Source: a bacterium
GTDB lineage: Bacteria > Verrucomicrobiota > Verrucomicrobiae > Opitutales > Opitutaceae
Reading direction: 5' to 3'
DNA: 7,334 bases
Assembly (NCBI GenBank): GCA_021780625.1
Contig: JAJXYI010000547.1
Span: forward strand, 1-7,334
The notes beneath the pieces are model-generated. The model had not been told where the DNA came from. It ran no database searches and saw nothing but the letters and a program-made list of their open reading frames with translations. Position 1 is the first letter of the stretch. Each line of letters opens with the position of its first letter. Positions 1 to 5,964 of the stretch are shown in pieces. Both the position numbers and the translations under genes were made by a program.

Positions 1-717
1 CATCGTCGCGCCGCAGACCCAGAACATTGCCGTCCCGATGAGGAGCTTTCCAAGCCGTCCCGTGGTGAAGAGGTCGCGCACGTGACTCAGGAACGCGCCG
101 GTGCTCGCGGCAAACCGCACCTCGGGCATGCTTCGCGTGGGCGTCATCACCAGGTTCAGCAGCAGGGCCCCCATGTAGATGGTCGCGACGATGAGGAAGG
201 AGAGCATCACTCGGTCCTTGAACACGTCGGCCAGCACGGAGCCGCCGATCGCCCCCGTGAGGATGGCGACCAGAGTGAGCAGCTCCACCGTGCCGTTGGC
301 CTTCACCAAGCGCTCGGAGGGCAGGATCTCGGGGAGGATTCCGTATTTGCCCGGACTATACAGACAGGCTCCGATGCCGACGACGAGGTAGCCGGCGCCC
401 TGCCAGCCGAAGCCGTGCCGGATGCCCTGGATGCAGAGCAGCGTGCCGAGGACCTTGAGGAGGTTTCCGCCGATCAGGCCCTTCACCTTTGAAAACCGGT
501 CGTTGAAATAACCCGCGAACGGCGCGAGCAGGACGTACGGGATGAAGAGAAGGCTCGTGTACAGCGTGTTCGTGCTGCGCAGCTGGGCCTCCGAGATTGC
601 GCCCGAGCGCTGGAGGTAGGTCAGCTGGCCGACGATGACCGCGAGGATCGCGTTGTCACCGAAGGCGCTGAGAAACTGGCTTGCGAGCAGGAGGGGATAA
701 TTCCGACGGGAGATCAT
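1..717 (-). CDS. lplT: LplT-like MFS transporter, C-terminus beyond left edge
   Basis: This open frame gives 239 residues from the ATG at 717-715 and is still open at base 1, so about half or less of the protein is seen. It is a hydrophobic major-facilitator protein with about six membrane segments visible (roughly residues 8-30, 51-72, 82-98, 105-123, 145-164, 172-190) and a seventh beginning near 225. LplT-family signatures are present: SQFLSAFGDNA (13-23), GYFNDRFSK in the first cytoplasmic loop (69-77), SPGKYGILPE (121-130) and LVKANG (137-142). E. coli LplT flips lysophospholipids across the inner membrane for re-acylation by Aas, and some bacteria fuse the carrier to PlsC and AMP-binding domains. 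Any fusion would lie outside this window. No Shine-Dalgarno is seen before the start. The family is confident; the exact substrate is inferred. It is divergent from the LysR gene. Confidence 0.8.
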   Translation of the reverse strand, partial: MISRRNYPLLLASQFLSAFGDNAILAVIVGQLTYLQRSGAISEAQLRSTNTLYTSLLFIPYVLLAPFAGYFNDRFSKVKGLIGGNLLKVLGTLLCIQGIRHGFGWQGAGYLVVGIGACLYSPGKYGILPEILPSERLVKANGTVELLTLVAILTGAIGGSVLADVFKDRVMLSFLIVATIYMGALLLNLVMTPTRSMPEVRFAASTGAFLSHVRDLFTTGRLGKLLIGTAMFWVCGATM

Positions 718-770
718 GGTAGGCAGCGCGGGTGGTTGGGAACGAGATAGGCAAGCGGCGCCGGATTCAA

Positions 771-786
771 GGCCGGCGTTCCGGCC
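771..786. other. Small GC hairpin in divergent spacer
   Basis: GGCCGG (771-776) and CCGGCC (781-786) form a perfect 6-bp stem around a CGTT loop. It lies 54 bases upstream of the lplT-like start, where it could sit in that gene's leader. There is no T run on either side, so it is not a terminator. GC-only stems of this size arise often by chance in such DNA. Confidence 0.2.
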
Positions 787-832
787 GGCGGCCGCAAGCG
801 GGAGCGAGTGAACTGAGGCGGATGGTTTCATA

Positions 833-849
833 GGCGTCGATCTGACGCC
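833..849. other. Small inverted repeat in divergent spacer
   Basis: GGCGTC (833-838) and GACGCC (844-849) are perfect inverted copies around GATCT. This could be an operator or chance. The rest of 718-980 (263 bases) contains no convincing gene in any frame, and the reading frames crossing it lack family features. Confidence 0.2.
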
Positions 850-880
850 GCACAGCCTACCCGCAGGCGTGGCCGGTGCG

Positions 881-892
881 TTAATCGATAAA
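881..892. promoter_or_regulatory. AT-rich near-palindrome upstream of lysR, candidate operator/promoter
   Basis: TTAATCGATAAA has dyad symmetry around its central CG, with five of six pairs matching. It is the only clearly AT-rich patch in the divergent spacer, about 90 bases before the LysR start. LysR-type regulators usually bind AT-rich interrupted dyads in such divergent spacers, so autoregulation or control of the lplT-like gene is possible. No confident -35/-10 pair is seen. Confidence 0.25.
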
Positions 893-980
893 GGCGATGC
901 GGGGCATCGACCGAGGTGATGATGCCCTCCCGAAACTCCGTTGCCTCCCGCCCCACCCGCTGCTCGCATCGGGCGCCGTC

Positions 981-1856
981 ATGAACATCCACCACCTCGA
1001 GCTGTTCTACCATGTGGCCCGAAACGGAGGCATCAGCCGCGCCGCACGGGCCATGCCCTACGGCATTCAGCAGCCCGCAATCAGCGGCCAGATCCTCCAA
1101 CTCGAGGCCGAGATCGGCGCAAAGCTGTTCGAACGCACGCCGTTTCGACTGACACCAGCAGGCGACGAACTCTGGGCCGCCGTGGCTCCGTTCTTCGATG
1201 GACTGGAGCGCATCCCCGATCGGATCGCCCGCCGGCTTCAACCCCGCCTGGCGCTGGGCGCCGCCGAATTCATTCTCTCCGAGCACCTGCCCCGGATTGT
1301 CGACCGAATCCGCGCCAAGGCCGACGGCTTCAGGCTCGGCCTCCGATCCGGCTACCAGCAACAGCTCGAAGCCTGGCTGCTCGAGGGCCAGCTCGACGTC
1401 GCGATCACCCCGGTCGACCGGAAGCCCAACCCCGCCCTCCGCCACGCGAAGCTGGTCGCCCTTCCGCTCGTGCTCGCCGTGCCCGCCTCCTCCGGCCATC
1501 GCGACGCAAAGGCCCTGCTGTCGGATCGGCTCCCCGCCAACCTTCCCCTCATCAGCCTCCCGCCGACCGAGAGCGCGGCGCGCCTGTTCCAGGCAGAGCT
1601 TCGGCGCCGCAAGGTCGACTGGCCCGTGGAGATCGAAGCCAGCTCCCTGTCCCTCCTCGAACGGTATGTGGAGAATGGTTACGGCGCCGGCGTCACCGTC
1701 GACCGTCCCGGCCTGGCCCTGCATCGCGGCCTGCGGCTGCTCCCGCTCGCCGGGTTTCCGCCCCTGGAGCTTTTTGCGCTCTGGAGTCGGACCGCGGGTG
1801 AGCTCGCGAGCACGGCCGTAGCGGAAATCCGGGCCTACGCACGCGATTTCGGCTGA
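981..1856 (+). CDS. LysR-family transcriptional regulator
   Basis: This 291-residue protein has the usual length for a LysR regulator. The N-terminal winged helix-turn-helix starts at once (MNIHHLELFYHVARNGG, residues 1-17). The recognition region follows (ISRAARAMPYGIQQPAIS, 18-35), then ILQLEAEIGAKLFERTPF (38-55) and LTPAG (57-61). A linker helix leads to a periplasmic-binding-type effector domain from about 90 to the end. Compared with the common pattern SxAAxxLxxSQPAVS, the helix-turn-helix carries about two extra residues (MPYGIQQPAIS). The ATG at 981 is chosen because family homology begins there. An in-frame ATG at 897 would add 28 residues that look nothing like LysR. No Shine-Dalgarno is visible. 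The target genes are unknown: candidates are the divergent lplT-like gene, itself, or the lipid operon starting 90 bases downstream. The effector is not predictable from sequence. Confidence 0.88.
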   Translation: MNIHHLELFYHVARNGGISRAARAMPYGIQQPAISGQILQLEAEIGAKLFERTPFRLTPAGDELWAAVAPFFDGLERIPDRIARRLQPRLALGAAEFILSEHLPRIVDRIRAKADGFRLGLRSGYQQQLEAWLLEGQLDVAITPVDRKPNPALRHAKLVALPLVLAVPASSGHRDAKALLSDRLPANLPLISLPPTESAARLFQAELRRRKVDWPVEIEASSLSLLERYVENGYGAGVTVDRPGLALHRGLRLLPLAGFPPLELFALWSRTAGELASTAVAEIRAYARDFG

Positions 1857-1873
1857 GAGCGGCGGGGTGTTTG

Positions 1874-1897
1874 GTGATGATTTTGTGACATCGTCAC
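1874..1897 (-). promoter_or_regulatory. PHO-box-like pair on minus strand, overlapping a GTGAC/GTCAC palindrome
   Basis: On the minus strand, ATGTCAC (1891-1885), an AAAA spacer and TCATCAC (1880-1874) form two heptamers at 11-bp spacing. By my hand alignment this 18-mer matches the E. coli PHO-box consensus at 13 positions, including the A-rich spacer. It faces away from the lipid operon, towards lysR. The right part can also be read as a perfect dyad, GTGAC (1885-1889), ATC, GTCAC (1893-1897). That resembles a CRP/FNR half-site pair (TGTGA and TCAC) but with 5 rather than 6 bases between halves. Both readings cannot be decided from sequence. Confidence 0.35.
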
Positions 1898-1919
1898 CGT
1901 CGCGCCACCCGTTCGTCAC
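1891..1919 (+). promoter_or_regulatory. Three 11-bp-phased heptamers, candidate PhoB-type direct repeat
   Basis: TCGTCAC (1891-1897), GCGCCAC (1902-1908) and TCGTCAC (1913-1919) start exactly 11 bases apart. The outer two are identical. An 11-bp period with a conserved heptamer is the layout of PhoB/PhoP-type PHO boxes (E. coli CTGTCAT units; Streptomyces GTTCACC-like units), though the C-rich spacers here fit the E. coli consensus poorly. A TTCAAT hexamer (1930-1935) follows after 10 bases, the usual distance from an E. coli PHO box to its -10. That would place transcription start only a few bases before the ATG at 1947. The position directly before a PlcP/glycolipid operon supports phosphate control. 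Regulator identity is inferred. Confidence 0.42.
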
Positions 1920-1944
1920 ACACGCCCGTTTCAATCGGGCGTGT
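1920..1944 (+). promoter_or_regulatory. Perfect 9-bp hairpin abutting the start of the lipid operon
   Basis: ACACGCCCG (1920-1928) and CGGGCGTGT (1936-1944) pair perfectly around the loop TTTCAAT, ending two bases before the ATG at 1947. The stem contains an alternative in-frame GTG start at 1941. No T run follows, so a lysR terminator is unlikely. It may be a translation-blocking leader structure, a DNA operator, or incidental. If transcription starts near 1942, most of it would not be in the mRNA. No Shine-Dalgarno is present here. Confidence 0.4.
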
Positions 1945-1946
1945 CC

Positions 1947-3098
1947 ATGCGAGACCGACTCAACCTGGCAATAGTCACGGAAACCTTTCCACCCGAGGTC
2001 AATGGCGTGGCGATGACCTTCGGGGTAATCGCCCGCGAACTCGGGCTGCGGGGCCATCGGGTGAAGGTCTATCGTCCTGATCGGGTCGGAGCGGAGGGCG
2101 GCGACGAACCTGCGTACGAAGTCACGACCCTGCCGGGTTTCCCCATTCCCGGATACCCGGCGATCCGCATGGGATACCCGGCGCGCAACCGCCTTGCGAA
2201 GGCCTGGAAACGGGCGCGCCCGGACTTGGTGCACGTGGTCACTGAGGGACCGCTCGGCGCCTCGGCGATCTCCGCGGCGCGGGCGCTCGGCGTGCCGGTG
2301 ACCTCGAGTTTTCACACCAACTTCCACAGCTACGCGTCCCACTACGGTCTGCCTCCCCTGCGCCACCTGGCCCTGGCCTGGCTCCGGCGCGTGCACAACC
2401 GCACGCGGAGGACCTTCGCGCCCACCCGAGAGCTTTGCGACGAGCTTGCGCTGCTCGGCTTCCGCGACCTGGCGTTGCTGTCGCGCGGCGTGGACCTGCG
2501 GCGCTTCTCCCCGGACCGGCGCTCCGCCGAGCTGCGAACGAGCTGGGGAGCGGGTCCGGACGACCTCGTGGTGCTTCATGTCGGCCGAATGGCTCCCGAG
2601 AAGAACTATCCGCTCCTCTTCCGGATCTACGACGCGATGCGCGCGGCAAACCCCCGGCTTCGTTTCGTACTCGCCGGCGAGGGTCCCCTTCAGGAAACGC
2701 TCCGCAAGACCCATCCCGAGTGCATCTTCGCGGGGTTTTTCTCACGCGAGGAGATCGGCCGCTACTACGCCTCGTCCGACCTCTACGTTCACGCGAGCAC
2801 GACGGAGACCTTCGGCAATGTCCTCACCGAGGCCATGGCGAGCGGCCTGGCGGTGTGCGGCTACAACTATGCCGCGGCGAAGCAGTTCGTGCGCCATGGG
2901 GAAAACGGCCTGGTCGCGCCGCTAGGAGACGAGGCTGCGCTGACCCACGAAGCCGTCCGGCTCGTGTCGGACACGGCTTTGCGCGACCGCCTCCGCAGCG
3001 CCGCGCCGGAATCGCTGCGGGGGCAGTCCTGGGAGCGCGTGATCGAGCGGTTTGAGAACGACCTTGTGAACATCGCCAGGCAGGGAGGCTCGTCATGA
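1947..3098 (+). CDS. GT4-family glycosyltransferase, candidate DAG glycosyltransferase
   Basis: This 383-residue retaining GT-B glycosyltransferase has the usual length for family 4. The N-terminal acceptor domain opens with TETFPPEVNGVAMT (11-24) and carries SSFHTNFHSY (120-129), typical of the SqdX/MgtA/PimB group acting on lipid acceptors. The C-terminal Glycos_transf_1 domain shows HVGRMAPEKN (211-220, nucleotide-sugar phosphate contacts), GEGPL, and the E-x7-E motif ETFGNVLTE (E287, E295). No signal peptide or membrane span is seen, so it is probably a cytoplasmic enzyme attached to the membrane surface. The ATG at 1947 is preferred. GTG at 1941 adds only two residues and lies in a hairpin. 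It is first in the operon and overlaps the next gene by 4 bases (ATGA). Context with a PlcP-like enzyme suggests DAG as acceptor, as for the PlcP-linked Agt enzymes. Sugar donor is unknown; a mannosyltransferase on another lipid is the main alternative. Confidence 0.85.
   Translation: MRDRLNLAIVTETFPPEVNGVAMTFGVIARELGLRGHRVKVYRPDRVGAEGGDEPAYEVTTLPGFPIPGYPAIRMGYPARNRLAKAWKRARPDLVHVVTEGPLGASAISAARALGVPVTSSFHTNFHSYASHYGLPPLRHLALAWLRRVHNRTRRTFAPTRELCDELALLGFRDLALLSRGVDLRRFSPDRRSAELRTSWGAGPDDLVVLHVGRMAPEKNYPLLFRIYDAMRAANPRLRFVLAGEGPLQETLRKTHPECIFAGFFSREEIGRYYASSDLYVHASTTETFGNVLTEAMASGLAVCGYNYAAAKQFVRHGENGLVAPLGDEAALTHEAVRLVSDTALRDRLRSAAPESLRGQSWERVIERFENDLVNIARQGGSS
3082..3088 (+). promoter_or_regulatory. 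Strong Shine-Dalgarno for second operon gene
   Basis: AGGGAGG lies 6 bases before the ATG at 3095, inside the end of the preceding gene. It is the only strong ribosome-binding site I can see in the window, so the GT28 gene may be initiated independently as well as by coupling. Confidence 0.7.
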
Positions 3099-4249
3099 GG
3101 AAGATCCTTATCCTGACCGCCGGCTTCGGCGAAGGCCACAACGCGGCGGCCCGCAACATCGCGGCGGCCATCGACGCAGAGGCCGGTCCCGGCACGGCGC
3201 ATAGTGCGGACCTCTTTGCGCTGGCCTCCCCCCGCCTCAACCGGATTTCTCGCGCTGCCTATCTGTCGATGATCAACCGCACGCCGCGGCTCTGGAGCGC
3301 GGTTTACGCCTGGATCGACCGCGCTGCCCCGTTCCCCCGGCACCTCTGGTTCCTCCGGAAGGAGCGGGCCGTGCTCGAGCGCCTGCTTGCCGGGCTCGAT
3401 CCGGCCGCCGTCTGCGCGACGTATCCGGTCTATGCGTTCATCGCGGACCGGCTCCGCGCCACGGGACGCCTGCGCGTGCCGTTTTTCAACGTCGTGACCG
3501 ACTCCATCAGCATCAATTCGCTGTGGACGCGCCCCGCCTGCGACGGCTGGTATGTGCCGAATCCGGAGACCGGAGCGGTGATCGCCGCGCAGGGCGTGCC
3601 CGAGGAGCGGATACACGACTTGGGCTTTCCGGTGCAACCCGCGTTCGAACGGCTCGGCGGCGAACTGTCCCCGCCCGATCTCGCCTCCGGCGCGCGGCCG
3701 CGGGTGCTCCAGATCGTTCACTCCGGCGTGCTCAACGCCGAGCCGACCGCCCGCCGCCTGATCGACGAGACGGATTGGGAACTCACCTTTGCAGTCGGCC
3801 GCGACGAAGCGCTGCGCGACCGCCTCCTGCGCGCCACCCGCAACCGGCCACATCCGGCCGCCGTGCTGAGCTGGACGGACCAGATCCCGCGCCTGCTCCT
3901 GACTCACCACTGCGTGATCAGCAAGGCCGGCGGTGCGACCACGCAGGAGGCGATCGCGGCCCGGTGCCCGATGATCGTCACCCAGATCGTCCCGGGCCAG
4001 GAGGAGGGCAACTACGAGCTCCTGCGACGCCGCGGTGTGGGCGCGCTGGCCACAACACCCGATGCGGTACTCGCCTCCCTGCGCCAGGCTTTTCACGGAA
4101 ACGGCTGGATCTGGAACCGCTGGCGCGAGTCGCTCACGACCCTCGCTCGTCCGGCCGCCGCCCGCCTCATCGCCCGCCACGCCCTCGACGCCGGCGCACC
4201 CGCAGGCGCCCCGGCGGCGCAAGCCACCCCAGTCGCCCCACTTTCGTGA
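3095..4249 (+). CDS. GT28 / MGDG-synthase-like glycosyltransferase
   Basis: This 384-residue GT-B enzyme combines an MGDG-synthase-type N-terminal domain with a family 28 C-terminal domain. The glycine-rich acceptor-side loop is LTAGFGEGHNAAARN (7-21). The donor-binding half carries SKAGGATTQEAI (276-287) and PGQEEGNYELL (300-310), the pattern of plant MGD1, Bacillus UgtP and MurG. MGD1/UgtP-type enzymes transfer galactose or glucose from UDP-sugar to DAG at the cytoplasmic membrane face. The length fits UgtP-like proteins. The last 20 or so residues are Ala/Pro-rich and probably disordered. It overlaps the preceding gene by 4 bases and shares one base with the next (TGATG). Whether it adds the first sugar to DAG or a second sugar to the GT4 product cannot be told. 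MurG is unlikely because the N-terminal domain is the MGDG type and the neighbours are lipid genes. Confidence 0.85.
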   Translation: MRKILILTAGFGEGHNAAARNIAAAIDAEAGPGTAHSADLFALASPRLNRISRAAYLSMINRTPRLWSAVYAWIDRAAPFPRHLWFLRKERAVLERLLAGLDPAAVCATYPVYAFIADRLRATGRLRVPFFNVVTDSISINSLWTRPACDGWYVPNPETGAVIAAQGVPEERIHDLGFPVQPAFERLGGELSPPDLASGARPRVLQIVHSGVLNAEPTARRLIDETDWELTFAVGRDEALRDRLLRATRNRPHPAAVLSWTDQIPRLLLTHHCVISKAGGATTQEAIAARCPMIVTQIVPGQEEGNYELLRRRGVGALATTPDAVLASLRQAFHGNGWIWNRWRESLTTLARPAAARLIARHALDAGAPAGAPAAQATPVAPLS

Positions 4250-5160
4250 TGGTCCGCTTCATCTTCAATCCGCACTCAGGCAACAACCGTCGTCAACCCG
4301 GCCTGCTCGACGCGCTCCGCTCCGTCGCCGCCCGCCGCGGTCCGCAGACGGAGGTCGCGGTGACCCAGGGTCCCGGCCACGCGACCGAGCTCGCGCGCGA
4401 GGCGGTTGCCGCCGGCTGCCGTCGGATCGTCGCCGTGGGAGGCGACGGCACCATGAACGAGACCGCCCAGGCGCTCACCGGCACCTCCGCCGACCTGGGC
4501 CTGGTTCCCTGCGGCTCGGGCAACGGCCTGGCGCTCCACCTCGGCATCCCCACCCGGCCCGCCGAGGCCCTCGAGTTCGTGGTGTCCGACCACGCACGCA
4601 CGGCGTCCATCGACACCGGCACGGTCAACGGCCACGTCTTCTGCAACGCGATGGGCGCCGGCCTCGACGCCGAGATCAGCCGCCGCTTCAACCGGCTCAC
4701 CCGCCGGGGCCTCCCCGCCTATGCCCGCACCACGGCGGGCGCCCTGCTGCGTTTTCGCCCCCTCCCGATTTCCGTGACGGATGATGAGGGACGGAATTTC
4801 CAGATGAAGGTCCTGCTGGTGGCGGTGGCGAACTCCGACCAGTACGGAAACCGTGCCCGAATCGCGCCCCGCGCCCGGACCGACGACGGCCTGCTCGATC
4901 TCGTCGCGCTCCGCCCGGTCGGCCCCATCGGCGCCGCCACGTCCCTCGTTCGCCTGTTCTCCGGCACGCTCGACCGGTCGCCCCACGTGCGCTGCCTCAC
5001 GAGTTCCGGGTTCGTGATCGATCGCCCCGCCCCCGGCCCCGTGCACACCGACGGCGAAACCCACGACGCCGACGCCCGCCTCGTCGTGCGCGCCCTGCCG
5101 CGCAGCCTCCGAATTTTGGTCCCGTCCACAGCTCCAGTCTCCAGCTTCTGCCATGGATAA
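4249..5160 (+). CDS. Diacylglycerol kinase family (YegS/DgkB/LCB5-like) lipid kinase
   Basis: This 303-residue protein is the usual size for the DAGK_cat family. Motifs in order are NPHSGNN (7-13), the nucleotide-binding VGGDGTMNE (63-71), PCGSGNGLA (87-95), a C-terminal DGLLDL (213-218) and HTDGE (266-270), so the catalytic set looks intact. The family phosphorylates DAG, sphingoid bases or related lipids with ATP, acting in the cytoplasm at the membrane surface. The ATG at 4249 shares its A with the upstream TGA. The frame extends far upstream of it, but that part overlaps the GT28 gene and has no family features. No separate Shine-Dalgarno is seen, so coupling is likely. The last 8 bases overlap the next gene. 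With a PlcP-like enzyme, DAG is the natural substrate, returning it to phosphatidic acid. Lipid specificity is not visible in sequence, and ceramide or sphingosine kinase remains possible. Confidence 0.85.
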   Translation: MVRFIFNPHSGNNRRQPGLLDALRSVAARRGPQTEVAVTQGPGHATELAREAVAAGCRRIVAVGGDGTMNETAQALTGTSADLGLVPCGSGNGLALHLGIPTRPAEALEFVVSDHARTASIDTGTVNGHVFCNAMGAGLDAEISRRFNRLTRRGLPAYARTTAGALLRFRPLPISVTDDEGRNFQMKVLLVAVANSDQYGNRARIAPRARTDDGLLDLVALRPVGPIGAATSLVRLFSGTLDRSPHVRCLTSSGFVIDRPAPGPVHTDGETHDADARLVVRALPRSLRILVPSTAPVSSFCHG

Positions 5161-5953
5161 GAAACGCCTCAAAGTCCGCACCGTCATCCTCTCGGATGTC
5201 CACCTCGGCACCTCCGAGTGCAAGGCCGTCGAGGCCTCGCACTTCCTTCGCACCGTCCGATGCGAGAAACTGATCCTCAACGGCGACATCATCGACGGTT
5301 GGCGCCTGCGCAAGGGCGGACACTGGAGCCGCGACCACACGCGGTTCATCCGCATCCTCCTCAAGAAACTTGAGAAACAGGGCACCGAGGTCATCTACCT
5401 CCGCGGAAATCACGACGACATCCTCGCGAAATTCCTCCCCTTCACCTTCGGCGGACTCACGCTCGTCGAGGACTATGTGCACGAGGCCGTGAGCGGCCGC
5501 TACCTGGTGCTGCACGGCGACGTGTTCGACACGATCACGAAGAACTTCGTCTTCCTCTCCCACCTGGGAGACTGGGGTTACCACGTCCTCCTCCGCATCA
5601 ACCGCGCCTACAACGCCTGGCGCGCCTGGCGCGGCAAGGAGTACTGGTCGCTCTCGCAGGCGATCAAGGCGCGCGTGAAGAAGGCGGTTAATCACATCTC
5701 GAGTTTCGAGGATCACATCAGCCAGCTCGCCACCTCGCGCGGCTGCCAGGGCGTCATCTGTGGCCACATCCACACGCCCGCCGACAAGATGATCGACCAC
5801 GTCCACTACCTGAACTCGGGCGACTGGGTCGAATCGCTCACAGCGATCGTCGAGCACTACGACGGACGCTTCGAGTTGATCTCGTACCCGACCTTCATCC
5901 AGGAATACCCGCTTCCCACCGAGCCCTCCGCGCTCGAGTCCGTGGAGGCATGA
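5153..5953 (+). CDS. plcP: PlcP-like phospholipase C, calcineurin-type metallophosphoesterase
   Basis: This 266-residue protein has a complete dinuclear-metal centre: SDVHLG (14-19, D15 and H17), NGDIIDGW (43-50, D45), RGNHDD (84-89, N86 and H87), HGDVFD (121-126) and CGHIHTP (203-209). Further marks of the PlcP branch, recalled from the family, are YWSLSQ (164-169), VKKAVNHISSFE (175-186) and NSGDWVESLTAIVEH (221-235). The stretch 131-165 is rich in aromatic and basic residues and probably forms the membrane-facing cap. There is no signal peptide, so it acts on the inner leaflet. Sinorhizobium PlcP degrades phosphatidylcholine and other phospholipids to DAG and a phospho-head-group under phosphate limitation. 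Such proteins are often annotated as UDP-2,3-diacylglucosamine hydrolase (LpxH). The glycosyltransferase and DAG-kinase context argues for PlcP. It starts within the kinase gene with no clear Shine-Dalgarno, implying coupling, and ends the operon. Confidence 0.78.
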   Translation: MDKKRLKVRTVILSDVHLGTSECKAVEASHFLRTVRCEKLILNGDIIDGWRLRKGGHWSRDHTRFIRILLKKLEKQGTEVIYLRGNHDDILAKFLPFTFGGLTLVEDYVHEAVSGRYLVLHGDVFDTITKNFVFLSHLGDWGYHVLLRINRAYNAWRAWRGKEYWSLSQAIKARVKKAVNHISSFEDHISQLATSRGCQGVICGHIHTPADKMIDHVHYLNSGDWVESLTAIVEHYDGRFELISYPTFIQEYPLPTEPSALESVEA

Positions 5954-5964
5954 CGGGGGAAAAA

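Noticed and set aside
897..980. Earlier start for the LysR protein
   Set aside because: It would add 28 residues before the canonical N-terminal HTH; LysR proteins normally begin right at this domain.
1920..1944. Hairpin as rho-independent terminator of lysR
   Set aside because: There is no T run after the stem, which is followed at once by the GT4 start codon.
828..2714. Long minus-strand reading frame (628 codons) opposite the LysR and GT4 genes
   Set aside because: It is antisense to two clearly homologous genes, spans their intergenic region, and its product is rich in Arg, Gly, Glu and Ala without any domain motif. Such frames are common opposite high-GC genes.
2867..4222. Minus-strand frame (451 codons) opposite the GT28 gene
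   Set aside because: Low-complexity shadow of a strongly supported gene; no recognisable family features.
3523..4248. Upstream extension of the lipid kinase frame
   Set aside because: The frame is open but overlaps the GT28 gene and encodes an Arg/Pro-rich sequence unlike DAGK proteins; family homology begins at the ATG at 4249.
5153..5953. Assignment of the phosphoesterase as LpxH (lipid A pathway)
   Set aside because: Same superfamily, but the C-terminal GDWVES-type motif and the neighbours fit PlcP better; kept only as an alternative.
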